Source of the DNA: Costus lasius
Taxonomy: Eukaryota > Streptophyta > Magnoliopsida > Zingiberales > Costaceae
Length of the DNA: 64,000 bases
Assembly (NCBI GenBank): GCA_027563935.2
Contig: CM050446.2
Span: 127,922,499-127,986,498 of the forward strand
Reading direction: 5' to 3'
The notes under the pieces were generated by a model. That model worked only from the letters and a program-made list of their open reading frames with translations, was not told the origin of the DNA and did no database searches. Position numbers and translations under genes: made by a program. Shown in pieces: positions 46,601 to 57,260 of this stretch (position 1 is the first letter of the stretch; each line of letters starts with the position of its first letter).

Positions 46601-47564
46601 ATTGGAAACGATATTCCTGAACTGCATGCCGTTAAAGCATGGTTAAGAAAATGTTTCCAGATGAAAGATTTAGGAGAAGCAGCCTATGTATTAGGTGTGA
46701 AGATCTACAGAGATAGATCTAAGAGGCTTCTCGGGCTGTGCCAGAGTACTTACATCGATAAAGTCCTGGAGAGATTCCATTTAGAAAATTCTAAAAGAGG
46801 ATATCTTCCAGTCAGACATGGTCTGAATCTTTCTAAGAGCCAGTGTCCTCAAACACAGTCTGAGAAAGATGAAATGGACAATACGCCTTATGCTTCGGCT
46901 ATTGGATCCATTATGTATGCGATGTTGTGTACTCGCCCAGACGTCGCTTACGGGTTAAGCGTCACCAGTCGATTCCAAAGTAATCCAGGTAAGGCACACT
47001 GGATTGCGGTCAAGAACATTTTGAAATATCTTCGGAGGACCAAAGATATGTTCTTGATTTATGGAGGTCAGGAAGAACTCAGTATTGAAGGATATACTGA
47101 CGCTTCGTTCCAATCTGACCAGGATGATTTCCGATCGCAATCAGGCTATGTTTTTAGCTTGAATGGAGGAGCAGTGGTGTGGAAAAAGTTTCAAACAATC
47201 AATTGTTGCTGATTCCACAACAGAAGCCGAGTATGTTGCAGCCTCAGAAGCATCAAAGGAGGCAGTGTGGATTCGTAAGTTCGTTCAAGAACTTGGTGTT
47301 GTTCCTTCGAGTGCAGATCCATTGGTTATCTTCTGTGATAACACTGGAGCAATAGCACAAGCAAAGGAACCACGGTCGCACCAGAAGTCCAAGCACATAC
47401 AGAGAAGGTTTCATTTGATCCGTGAGATCATAGATCGAGGAGAGATCAAGATCTGCAAGGTTCATACAGATGACAATCTAGCTGACCCGCTTACAAAGCC
47501 TCTGGCGCAGCAGAAGCATGAGAAGCACTGTAATAATATGGGTTTGAGATTTCTCAACCATTAG
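43655..47564 (+). pseudogene. Copia gag-pol, defective
   Basis: The domains run in copia order. Gag has a CX2CX4HX4C zinc knuckle (about 44396-44437). The protease active site is at about 44540. An HHCC pre-integrase motif lies near 44940-45055. The integrase core has its D, D and E residues near 45125, 45318 and 45420. Reverse transcriptase has YVDD near 46580, and RNase H follows. Defects: an in-frame TAG at 43739-43741 early in gag, no ATG between the preceding stop (43652) and that TAG, LDTAC where the protease needs DTG or DSG, and a one-base excess in an A run at 47183-47187 that puts RNase H into another frame (continuing to the stop at 47564). Long uninterrupted frame: 43835-47212. 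Confidence 0.9.
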
Positions 47565-47574
47565 ATTAAGTGCA

Positions 47575-47584
47575 AGTGGGAGAT
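47575..47584 (+). promoter_or_regulatory. Polypurine tract of the copia element
   Basis: agtgggagat immediately before the 3' LTR, the expected plus-strand priming site. Confidence 0.8.
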
Positions 47585-49242
47585 TGTTGGAGTATGCCCT
47601 TAAGGCTAATGTTTGAGGCCTTGGGTTATTATCAGTATCATGTATAAACTATGTTTATAAAGGCAATAGTTGTTATTCAGGTTGTTGCGTTATCTGCTGC
47701 TATATGTATACTTCTGAATAACGTCTCAATGGTGTTCAGCTTCGCTGACATGCAGTATAGTCCTTAGTCGAGATATCTTGGTAAACATGAGACAGCCTTG
47801 ATATGATTGAGACTAATATGTGTTCTAATCTTATAGGATGCTTCGAGCATGGAATAAGATGTAGACTCATAGGTGCATTGGATGTACTGGACAGACCCTA
47901 CTAAGGATGTTCAATTGTTTGTCGCAATGTGAATAATCCTTATATGCAAACAAGTGGCATATTTCCTCTGACTTGAGATCACTTGTGTTTCTAAATGATG
48001 ATTGGCATTGTCTTGAGGTAGTTCAATATCATTTGAAATATAATGGTTATAGATTATCTTGGATAATGGGCATGAGTCATGTTAGGGCATTAGTGATAGA
48101 TATAGGATTGCCTCTCCTAGTTGGAGTGTGATGTTCTAAAGGGGCCCCCTGTATGAGATGGTTGAGAAAGTGTATGGCCATACCCAGATGACTATGTTCA
48201 TCTGATCTAACCACTCTCATCATGTTGGAGTTACAGGCTTGACACGCTTGTCCAACGAGAACATCTAGTGGCAAAGGAAACACATATGTCAAGTGACTTG
48301 GGTTCACACTTGTGCTATGGTTTGGGAGTAGTCTTGGAAGACTCTTTCCTTTATATCGGGAGACAGTGATGTGTTGCTAGATACCCCTCTCTGATCGTGA
48401 TAACGTAAGTTGTCGTTACCGACATTTAAAGGAAACCCTTAGGGTCGCACAATTTGATGATATGGCTTACTTATGTCAGATCGTGTGGACTGAATTGTTT
48501 TGGTTCAGTTTAAAGGAATTTAAACTCTGATTGGAAGTGAGATCTGGTCTGATCATGTTTGATTGATTAGGGCTTGAGATCGGTAAGCTTCGATCGAGAG
48601 AATTGATGCTAGATCGATGAGATCAAGAGCATCAAGAGATGTGTGGTTAGATCTTGAGCCTTTCGGTTTAATAAGGTCTAGACCAAGGCTTGGTTTGATT
48701 TGGTCTTTGAACCAAATTCAATTGAACCGGTTCATCATATGAGCGCATGGTTCAAAGGGAGAAAGAGTTGCGAACGGTTCACTTGGAGTGAACGCTTGAA
48801 CGCATGAGCGCTTACTATATTTGGAAATCGGTTTTCCAAATTGAAGACGCCTCCACGTTCGAAGACTCTCGCCTCTCTCTTGCTCTTCCTCTCGTGTGAC
48901 TCGCCTCCACGAGTGTTGAAGGAGGGATTCGGCCAGCCAAGGAAAGAAATCATCTCATCTCCTTCACGCATCAAGGACACCTTGAAGAGCTTTGCTAGCA
49001 CAAGGTTCACGCCAAGGGAGGAAGCCATCGCCATCTTGTGTGCGTCCACTTTGGAGGAGAGCCGCATCGCCCTCTTGCTTCCAAGTCGCCTTCCGACCAA
49101 TGGCAATGGTAAGATCACAACTTGATCTTTGCAGACATTAAGTTGATCATATGTTCATGCCACATGCGATCTTCATGAAATCCTTATTTCCGCCCATGCA
49201 AAATTTTAGAAGTGCATGCGTTTAGGGTTTCACCCCTTTTCA
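47585..49242 (+). repeat. 3' LTR of the copia element
   Basis: 1658 bp and identical to the 5' LTR except for six transitions seen by eye. Confidence 0.95.
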
Positions 49243-50061
49243 AGTATTACCCTACTTAATCTTTTTTTTACTTTCATTACTCATTTTTAAAAATTAATCA
49301 CTCGCAAAAGAACAATTGATTGATTAGTCAGCTATTCAAACAATCAAGCTTACCCAAGATTCCATGATGAGATGGATATTGAATTTTTAGGCACATAGCA
49401 GAAAGCCATACAAATTTAACAATGCTATAAACTGAGATAAAAAAAAAGGGCAAACTATAGGATCAATAGAGACTGTTTTAATTACAGAGATATAAAGATC
49501 TTCAAAGGAGTTCTGCATGTTATTTAGACTATTTTAGTTACTTTTCTTTATCAATAGAGACTAAAGTGGATTATAATAAACTATAGGATCAAACTGAAAA
49601 AAAAAAACAAACAACCGAGGTCAAATACCAATCTTCTCTAGTTTTTGGATACCACTACAAATTTAACAATGCTAAAGAGAAAGTAATATCTTAGGTGGAT
49701 TTATGTGTGTTCTTTAAGCCGCTTTTAGGTAGCTTTCTTTGTCAAGCTGAGAAATTATCTACAATGCTCTAACGAGGTAAAAGAACCAATCATGAAGCAG
49801 TATGCCCAATCTATGCAGCCGATGAAAAAATGCTTAGAGGTAGTCAAAACCTAATTAATCATAAACGTTACAGAAATTAGCTTCTTCGTGGACGGCATAC
49901 CGATACGGCGCTATGCACGGAAGATGGAGGCGGCGTTTGATTGATCGCTGAGATGCCACCGGCTGTTGAAGGTTTCCGACCGGCGAGGGTCAGCCGAAGA
50001 CGAGCTCGACAATGCCAGCCGGAGACGAAATCGTAAAGGGAGCACCGATGGAACGATCATT
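49243..50061. other. MULE interior right of the copia insertion
   Basis: AT-rich to about 49880, then GC-richer sequence with cgacaatgccagccgga words that echo the adjacent inverted terminal region. No gene was recognised. Confidence 0.55.
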
Positions 50062-50443
50062 GATTGGCGTCGTCAAGGGCTGACCTCGACAATGCCAACC
50101 GGACGTTGAGTGGCGTCGTCAAGGGGGTTCAGTGAAGGAATCATGAGGATGGAAGCGTTCTGGGAGAGCAATCGGAAAGGGAAAGGGGAAGAGATGATCG
50201 CGGCGGAGAGAGCCGGCGGAAAGGGAGAGGGAAAGAGATGATCACGGCAGAAAGAGCCATTGGAGGAAAAAACCATTTCATTAATTAAGGTTTGGATTTG
50301 ATCAAAAAATCGGACGGCTGAAATTTCTTTAATGTTTCATTACTTAAGATGCCTTCAAGATTAGTGCCGCCCGGATCGGACGGCTGATCTTCCGTCTGCT
50401 GAAGTCGACTTCAAAAGACAGGCTACTGCAAAGTTTTTTCCCT
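50062..50443 (-). repeat. Right inverted terminal region of the MULE
   Basis: Reverse complement of the left region from about 31984 to 32345, with small indels (for example one fewer copy of the ccgacgccactcaacg segment). The outer end ctactgcaaagttttttccc has the look of MULE termini. Confidence 0.7.
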
Positions 50444-52499
50444 CATCTGCGTCGCATGGAGGTGGGCCCGCTCGAATGAGCATCATGGTTCGAGCTTCAC
50501 GCCAATTTTGCGTGGGTCCCACACCATTCATGAGCTTGTTCTTTTCAACATTAAGACCGGTTCACGGTAACAACATAGAAGCTTACATGCAAGTTGTCAC
50601 GCTCTGTTTTAAGATAACCCAATAATCAGTTAAAATTAATTATTACAATACTTTTAAAAAATTAATTATTATAATACTTTTAAAATACCACGCAGGCCAA
50701 ATTAATTTAATATCCCATGCAAATGATAGGTTTAGCCAATCATTCAGGTCCACGTGACCGGTAGGGATGCACTTAGGTGTGTTTTCACTCAGCCTTTTTG
50801 TCCAGTCCAAGATCGCCAAGTAGGAAGGGGAACAGGGGAAGAAAGCCACGTCAGTCAGAATAAACAAACAGAAAATGCGACATAGAATTTATACCTCAAC
50901 CGGATTCTGGATCCGAACCCGAAAACCCTTTTCGTCCGAAACCCAAAGTTCACGTATGCGTCCGAGACACGCGTCGACGTTGGTTCGGTACTTGTTCCGA
51001 CGCCGGAATGACGAGCGCAGGCGCAGTGTTCTTCCCGGACGAGAGTCACCGTTCTCGTCCTTCGTCCGGCGAGCGAGCAGCACCTCTGCTTGAGCTCGAC
51101 ACTTACCCAAAGTCGAGATTTAGGGCTCGCCGAAACCCTCGGGGAAGGAAGAAGCGACGTGGACAAAAAGGGGAAGAGGTCGCAGGGAAAAACTCGGGTC
51201 GACGGCGCTCCACCTCACCACCCACACCACCGGAGCACACCGGGAGGGGGTTCACAAGCCCTCGCCGGAGTTTTCGACGCCGAGTTTAAGGGATGGAGAC
51301 ACAGGGAAGGACGAAGATGGCGAGTTCCGATCGCCAGAAGTCGTGCCCGCAATTTTGCCGTTCGTCCGTCACCTTGGTTCAATCCTCCAGTCGTTCGTCT
51401 CCAGCCTTACAGTCCTTCGTTCTCATTTCCTCCACCAGCAGTCCCTCTGCCTTGTCCTCTGCTTCCCTCCTTCTAGGGAGCTCCGCGACGCCTCATCTCC
51501 GTCCGGGTGCACGCGACTGAAGAGCAGGCCGTGTCACGCAAGATCTTCTTCGATCTGCCGATGTCTCGTTCCCTCATCCAGATCTCTGTCCGGATCCGGC
51601 CAGCGTTCTTGTATCACACAGAGATCTTCCTCGGGAGCTCTCTCGCCATTTGCTCATAGCCACGCGGCGCAGCTGCCACCAGATCTCGCGTGCGAGCGAT
51701 TTCCCTTGCTGATCGCGTGCTCCCTACGCGAAGATCGGCCTCGAAAGCTCCTCGCCATCTTGCCGAACGCCACGCGGCGTCGTCGCCGCACCAAGCTGCA
51801 AAACCCATAGCCGTCGCCTCGTTTATCAGAGGGCTCGCGTGCGTCCGGCGCTCTCGCCTGCCGTCCGTTCTCCACGCGGCCGATCTGCCCTGCCATCTCT
51901 TCTACAACTTCTCCACGTGGCTAATCGTGGGTTGCGATGCTATCAGAAGCCGGCGACGAAGCGACGTTGCCAAGGTTGGATGGGACGGGGCTTTTGCACG
52001 CCTGATCTCCAGAATCGTTCGCCGATTGTTCTTCGCGTGCGCCAAGCCCCTTGTCTGCTCGACATTGCCATTTGGCAGTCGATCATCGGCCGATGTCACT
52101 TCCTGACAGATTCGCCGAGATCCCCAACCGCCGCCGAACAAATCTTCCCCAAATCTCAATGGGTTGATTTGATAAGGAGATGGGCTGATTTTGATTTCTT
52201 GGTTAATAGCCTGATTTGGGTTGGGCCAACCTTATGGGTTGGGCTGAAATTAGGGTTTGGGCCTAACACAAGTCATCTTTTTAATTTCAACATAATCAGG
52301 ATACTAATAAGCAAATACAATTTTTAAAGGGGATTATTCTGTAAACTACCAAAAAAGAATTAGCATTTGCAATTAAGCTTAACCCACACATCATTCCGTA
52401 CACACCTAATCATCTCTCTCTCTTTCTCTTCTTATTTATTAATATACCTCATAAAATTATGTATATCATAATTTTAGATATACATCATGACAATAATAT
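50444..52499. other. GC-rich segment of unknown origin
   Basis: GC-rich DNA (about 50850-52150), open in several phases at once, with Arg/Ser-rich predicted peptides. It is followed by ggttgggcc/gggtttgggcc words typical of plant LTR ends. It may be a gypsy-type LTR or a captured gene piece, but no paired terminus or domain was found. A short direct duplication of aattaattatta(c/t)aatactt lies at about 50636 and 50659. Confidence 0.4.
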
Positions 52500-52979
52500 A
52501 TATGATGATCATATTGAGTAGGAAAAAATGATATGCTTAAATAATAACATCATGCAAATAAAAAATAATTATTCTCTTAAAATTAAAATAGCTTTAGAAA
52601 GTAACTTAAAGCGAAGAATTTTATTTTTATTGGTTTTGATAAGAGCAATTAGAAGCATAATTAATTTATTTAGTCTAATTAATATTTTAAAAAAATTATT
52701 TTTCTCTCTAAATTGAAGAATAACACATTTGAACTAAGAGTAAAGAATTTAAAAGAAAAATAAAAATAAATAAATAAGTTCCAACCAATAATAGACTTAT
52801 TATATAAAAAAATAGTCATGTTAAATTAGGAAAAAGACTATAAAATAACTTGATTAATAAAAGTTATAGCTCTTTTTTTTTATAGAAACTAAGCACAACA
52901 AAATCATTGGCTTAACCAAAGAATTGCCCAGTTTATAATCATGAAAGTATCATAGCACTTTAAAAAATAAAATTTATAA

Positions 52980-53031
<52 letters not shown>

Positions 53032-53387
53032 ATGTGATAGAGTATACTCTACCCTTTCAATCCTAAGAGTATATTTTGTGCTTTTATTATAAAGGTAAGA
53101 AAAACTTTTTACCATAAAGATACACGTGTATGGCCAAAAATGCGCAACCATACGATCGCACAAATACTATAGTGTGTGTGAATTTGTTAAAGTTTAGGTT
53201 AAAAGTAAATAGTTAAAGACTATTTCACTAATTTTCTTTTAAATCAAAATATTTCACCTAAGTAAAAATTATATCCTTAAGTGCATTTAACTAACCATAT
53301 GACATATGCATGAGGAGCAATTTAAAACCATTTAATCATCTTTTTACGTTTAATTATATTCATAATTTTTAAAAAATTTTGTGGAGA
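52500..53387 (+). repeat. 3' internal region of decayed copia-like element
   Basis: Plus-oriented relative of 212-1300 (which lies on the minus strand), ending in the purine-rich ttttgtggagat before the LTR. It includes a (TA)n microsatellite at 52985-53026. No coding motifs remain. Confidence 0.5.
52985..53026. repeat. (TA)n microsatellite
   Basis: About 21 uninterrupted TA dinucleotides, likely polymorphic. Confidence 0.9.
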
Positions 53388-53655
53388 TTGTTAGGAAAAA
53401 TTAATAAAAATATTTAATGTTAGCATTAAATATTAATGTTTTAACCAATGTTTAGCATTTAGAAAAGCTTTTTTTTTCTTCTTTTCTTTTATTTAATTAT
53501 TTTCTCATATCTTAGATTTTATACTCATTGTTGAAAGCAGAGATGAACTTCTCCACAATCATGCTCGTAGGAGAGAAATACTTAATTGTATTCTTTTGTA
53601 TTCAATTTAGAATTAATTCGCACAAGAGTCCAAAATTTCACCTAAGAATAAGCCG
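53388..53655 (+). mobile_element. Decayed copia-like LTR, plus orientation
   Basis: Starts tgttaggaaaa directly after a purine tract and carries the gttagcattaaatattaatg segment also found at 150-200 in reverse. The right end is unclear and merges with the exo downstream block near 53660. No duplication was found. Confidence 0.45.
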
Positions 53656-53659
53656 TATG

Positions 53660-54604
53660 ACACCTCTAATTTCTATCTTTCCAACTTTTTTTAAATATAA
53701 ATATGATTTACAAATTTATTATTTTACATCCATATGTTTAAATAAAGGTAGAGATAAAATTTTAAACCTACACGAATAATATACTCTATCTCTCGCCTAA
53801 GAACACACAAATTGACAAGAGGCAAAGTAGATGTCATATTTTTAGCATAAAGCATGCAAGCTTCCAAACTTGAATATAAGGAGTGGTGTAGGGATTCAAA
53901 AGTGATTTCCCTTGTGTCATCCTTTTAGCTGCACCAAAAGTTGAATTAAAAATCCTGAACATCATTCCATATGAAGAAAGAGTGGTATCTTTTCACAAGG
54001 GAAAAGACAAACCTTCGCAGATTGCAGGGAGGAGGTTTTTTTTGATAGATCAAAGCGCGAGACGAGGAAGAACCAAATGAGTTAGCCTCCCGAGGATCTC
54101 ACTCGCTTCAGGCTGAAGAAAAAAAAGGAGCGAGTAGCGATCAAGACAAAAAAAGGTCAAACTCGAGGATCGTGAAAATATGAACAACTTTCCAGAGAGG
54201 GATGAAGTCAACTTAAATTCAACCAACTATTGGATTTTGAATAAAGAACAAATCAAATTTATCCGGGGAACCAATTGAGGTGAGGCGGCCTATATTTACT
54301 CCACAAAATCAGCGTAATCGTGAATATTTTAACGCATTGCAGCTGGGGCCCTGAGGATTGTCCTTGTGATCCATCCACGAGTTACATGGTGAAATTTAGA
54401 ACAATTAAGGATAGTTTATTTTGGTTCTTTTAGCTCAGTGCTATCTAATAATTCGATTATCCTTGATCACGTTGACCAACTAAGAACACAACACTTGTCA
54501 AAAGGGTCAACGACATCTGCAGCGTGGCTCTAGTGCCTCATTTTTCTCATCTAAAAGGCATTGAAATTAGTGAGACGAAGAACTAGTAAATATAGAGAAG
54601 CTAC
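53660..54604. repeat. Exo-to-GRP-A spacer block, copy 4 (no exo gene)
   Basis: Begins with tttctatctttccaac, which in the other copies lies just after the exonuclease gene, so the gene of this block has been lost or replaced by the retroelement at its left. The block carries the dispersed motif (53796-53862), the region around atcaaagcgcgagacgagga and the inverted W-box pair (about 54474-54512). Confidence 0.7.
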
Positions 54605-54610
54605 TTTATT
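54605..54610 (-). terminator. Polyadenylation signal of GRP-A
   Basis: AATAAA on the minus strand about 86 bp past the stop codon, conserved in the unit. Confidence 0.6.
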
Positions 54611-54695
54611 TAATAGATAAGACTGATTGCCATGGATAACATGTTTTGTTGAAGAAGTAGCTCAGTTAATTATATAGCCTTGTTCCAGAAGTTGC

Positions 54696-54941
54696 TCACT
54701 TGCCACTCTTGCCACCCTGATGAAGACCAGAGAAGTAAAGCTGGGGGTTACTCTCAAACCCTTCACGCGATATGTAGCCTTCCCCGCCGGGCGCCTTCAT
54801 CATTGCACCACCGCCGCCGCCGGCACCTCCACCAGCACCGCTTTCTGGTGCCTTCCCATCACCACCACCACCGACTTTGGAAGAATGACCACCAACATTT
54901 GATCCGCCAACTTTGCCACCGCCGGCGCCCTTGCCCTCCAT
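54696..54941 (-). CDS. Small glycine-rich protein, GRP-A subtype (only intact copy)
   Basis: 81 residues. The N-terminal half is Gly-rich with MEGKGAGGGKVGGSNVGGHS, then SKVGGGGDGKAPESGAGGG. The conserved C-terminal block reads MMKAPGGEGYISREGFE, then NPQLYFSGLHQGGKSGK. It differs from GRP-B by E (not A) in SREGFE and by a lower glycine content. There is no signal peptide or membrane segment. The TATA box is 81 bp upstream of the ATG. It is the only GRP-A copy in the window with start, frame and stop all intact. Function unknown. Confidence 0.75.
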   Translation of the reverse strand: MEGKGAGGGKVGGSNVGGHSSKVGGGGDGKAPESGAGGGAGGGGGAMMKAPGGEGYISREGFESNPQLYFSGLHQGGKSGK

Positions 54942-55021
54942 TGACTAGCTGCAAAAGTCAAGCCTGCTTGTAGTCGATAATCAAACTTTGGAATCCCTGA
55001 AGAATGCTGCTGATTTTGCTC

Positions 55022-55029
55022 TATTTATA
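55022..55029 (-). promoter_or_regulatory. TATA box of GRP-A
   Basis: TATAAATA on the minus strand in the palindromic CTCTATAAATAGAG context. A ggtcaa W-box core lies about 85 bp further upstream (about 55118). Confidence 0.65.
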
Positions 55030-56867
55030 GAGAGCTGAGGCATAAAGATGGGGCAGTATCCAGCCGGCTTTGGAAATACAAGTGCAGTGATTTGAGACGT
55101 TGAAAGTTGAAATCGCCGGTCAAGGATTTGATGATCTTGAGAAGATCAAACGACGATAGCTCGAGAATAGAAATCTTTGGAAGGAGTGTTCCTCATAAAG
55201 GCTGAGCATTTTGATCCTGCAGATTTTGATTCGGATCATCTGACTAGAACTGAGAAAAAGATTAAAATTACACATATTTTCTATTTTGATCATTCGGCTC
55301 AATTAGAGATGTAAACTGTTACTGTGTCCGAGAATTAATTCCAAGTAAATTAAGGAATTAAAGTTATTAATAAAAAGTCAAAGCATTAGGAAGGTTTCAC
55401 GGGGTGGTATTGAAGTTGTATTATCATATGATTTTCAAAAATACATGTATATTTTTTGAAATTAAGTTTTTAATATAATATATGAAAAATATAGCAATTA
55501 ATAATACCTTTAATTTGGCACATTATATATAACATAATTTTGACTCTGGTTTTAATAACAAATTAAAATTATATGATTTTCTAGGTCAATTTCATATAAA
55601 TTATGTTAGGCATAACACATTGTGGAAAGATACTAATAATCTTATATATTATAGCATAAAAAACATTTTTTTTTTAATTTTTAAAGAAAAATAATTTTCT
55701 AAATCTTTAGAATCATATCTATGATTATTACATAAAGAAAGTGCAATAAGAATAAAGGATAAATTGAATAAGGGCCAACCAAAATCACATAGTAAACCAT
55801 TCAAAATAGACTTTAATGGCCCAAAAACTAGCTTAGCCCACTTGGGAATCAACTTTGGACCAAACTAGACTAACATTTGGGTTTAATTTGGTCTAACCGC
55901 AAGCGCACTCACAGGAACCTAAAACCTGTTTTTAGTTGTATTAGGCAGATAGTGCACTGGCTATGACATCATGGTCGCCCATTACAATTATGTTTGATTT
56001 ATTAGTACTATTTTGAGTTTTAAATATTAAATTAAGTTATAAAAATTTTATTTCTTTTAAACTATAGAAATAATATATAAATATAATGTATAATGTTTAA
56101 TAATATATTTTTAGTATAAAGTCATAATTATTTTTTTTATAATGTTATCAAATAAGCTTATAAAATTATTAACTTATACATTAATTAATAAATATTAATC
56201 AATTAAATTATGTATAATATTAATTATCAATCTATATTAAATTTAAATTGATATAAATGTTGGCCACATATATTTTTATAATTAAATGAAATTTATTTTA
56301 ATTATTTTTATTTAAAAGTACTTATTTTAATATCATTATAATGTCATCAAATAAGCATATAAAATTATTAATTTTAAATTATCTAATATATTAATTAATT
56401 TATTAAATTAATAAATAAATATTAACTAATTATATATGAAAACTTCACATTTCAGGTCCGATACATAATTGAACCTGGTTTGGGATAAAATACGACGCCC
56501 AATGCCCTCTCCCTTAAATACGCAACTGGCAAGCAGGATTGGGGTTTGTATAATATGCCCAGAACGCCTCAAGTAGCTTAGAGATCGAATTAGAAGCCCT
56601 AAAATATAATAACTTTATATTTCTTTTTTTATGTAGACAAGAATAACTCCTTTGATCCATTCAGGAGTTTCTTGGTGAAATTTAGACCGGTTAAGGCTTG
56701 TTCATTTTGGTTCTTTTAATTTACTGCTTTCTAATTATACGATTAACCTGGAGCACGTTGACCAACTAAAAACACAAACACTTTACTAAATGGTCAACAG
56801 CATCCTCATTGAAGTGGCAATGGTATTAGTAAGCGACGCGAAGTAGTAGTAAATCTAGAGAAGCTAT
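55030..56867. repeat. Flank between GRP-A and GRP-B, reference copy
   Basis: 55030-55560 is nearly identical to 9187-9720, and 55910-56867 to 17291-18219. It shows the uninterrupted target site of the hAT MITE (about 55317). The inverted W-box pair lies at about 56757-56800. No gene is seen. Confidence 0.7.
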
Positions 56868-56873
56868 TTTATT
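56868..56873 (-). terminator. Polyadenylation signal of GRP-B 56919-57170
   Basis: AATAAA on the minus strand about 46 bp past the stop codon. Confidence 0.65.
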
Positions 56874-56918
56874 GAATAGATAAGGCATTCATAATGTAGC
56901 TTTTGTTGCAGAAGCTGC

Positions 56919-57170
56919 TCAGTTGCCACTCTTGCCACCTTGGTGAAGACCAGAGAAGTAGCCCTGAGGGTTACTCTCAAACCCTGCACGCGATATATAG
57001 CCTTCGCCGCCGGGGGCCTTCATCATTCCACCACCGCCGCAGCCTCCACCACCACCACTTCCCGATGACTTCCCTCCGCCGCCGCCGCCGCCTTTGGAAG
57101 AATGACCACCACCACTTGCCCCGCCACCTTTGCCACCACCGCCTTTGCCGCCGCCGCCCTTGCCCCCCAT
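56919..57170 (-). CDS. Small glycine-rich protein, GRP-B subtype (copy 3)
   Basis: 83 residues, nearly identical to 18271-18525: one fewer Gly in the central run and S instead of Y in GYFSGLH. Organisation is a Gly/Lys-rich N-terminal part, GHSSKGGGG, a GGGCGGGG stretch with one Cys, then MMKAPGGEGYISRAGFE and NPQGYFSGLHQGGKSGN. It has an uninterrupted leader with the TATA box 83 bp upstream. It probably represents the ancestral arrangement, next to the MATE gene. Function unknown. Confidence 0.75.
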   Translation of the reverse strand: MGGKGGGGKGGGGKGGGASGGGHSSKGGGGGGGKSSGSGGGGGCGGGGMMKAPGGEGYISRAGFESNPQGYFSGLHQGGKSGN

Positions 57171-57252
57171 TGACTAGCTGCACACGTTAAGGCTGCTTTG
57201 AGTTGAGAGTCAAACTTGTATAAGTTCCTGAAGACTGTTGCTGATTTTGCTC

Positions 57253-57260
57253 TATTTATA
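57253..57260 (-). promoter_or_regulatory. TATA box of GRP-B 56919-57170
   Basis: TATAAATA on the minus strand in the conserved palindromic context, with a W-box core (ggtcaa on plus, about 57349) upstream. Confidence 0.65.

Larger units (their letters stand above)
40191..49242 (+). mobile_element. Ty1/copia LTR retrotransposon, 9.05 kb
   Basis: Two LTRs of equal length (1658 bp, TG...CA) flank a primer-binding site, a leader, a gag-pol region in PR-IN-RT-RNaseH order (copia order) and a polypurine tract. Flanking bases are ggtat on the left and agtat on the right, a five-base duplication with one mismatch. By eye the LTRs differ at six positions, all transitions, so the insertion is very recent. 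It is inserted inside the MULE. The coding region is broken at several points. Confidence 0.95.
31859..50443. mobile_element. Candidate MULE of about 18.6 kb with nested insertions
   Basis: Inverted terminal regions of roughly 380-490 bp lie at 31859-32345 and 50062-50443. The outermost bases resemble each other (gcgaaaaaattttt on the left, gggaaaaaactttg in reverse complement on the right). The left boundary coincides exactly with loss of homology to 58140. Inside are a FAR1-type transposase pseudogene, a minus-strand multi-exon pseudogene, an hAT MITE, a repeat-family copy and a full copia element. Without the copia insert it would be about 9.5 kb. No 9-bp target duplication was found, and the right flank does not continue the left flank's homology. 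A rearrangement, or two elements seen as one, cannot be excluded. Confidence 0.6.

Noticed and set aside
50855..52327. Several overlapping frames of 60-160 codons in GC-rich DNA
   Set aside because: Frames are open in many phases on both strands, rich in Arg/Ser/Pro, with no domain, promoter or splice pattern. This is expected for GC-rich non-coding DNA.
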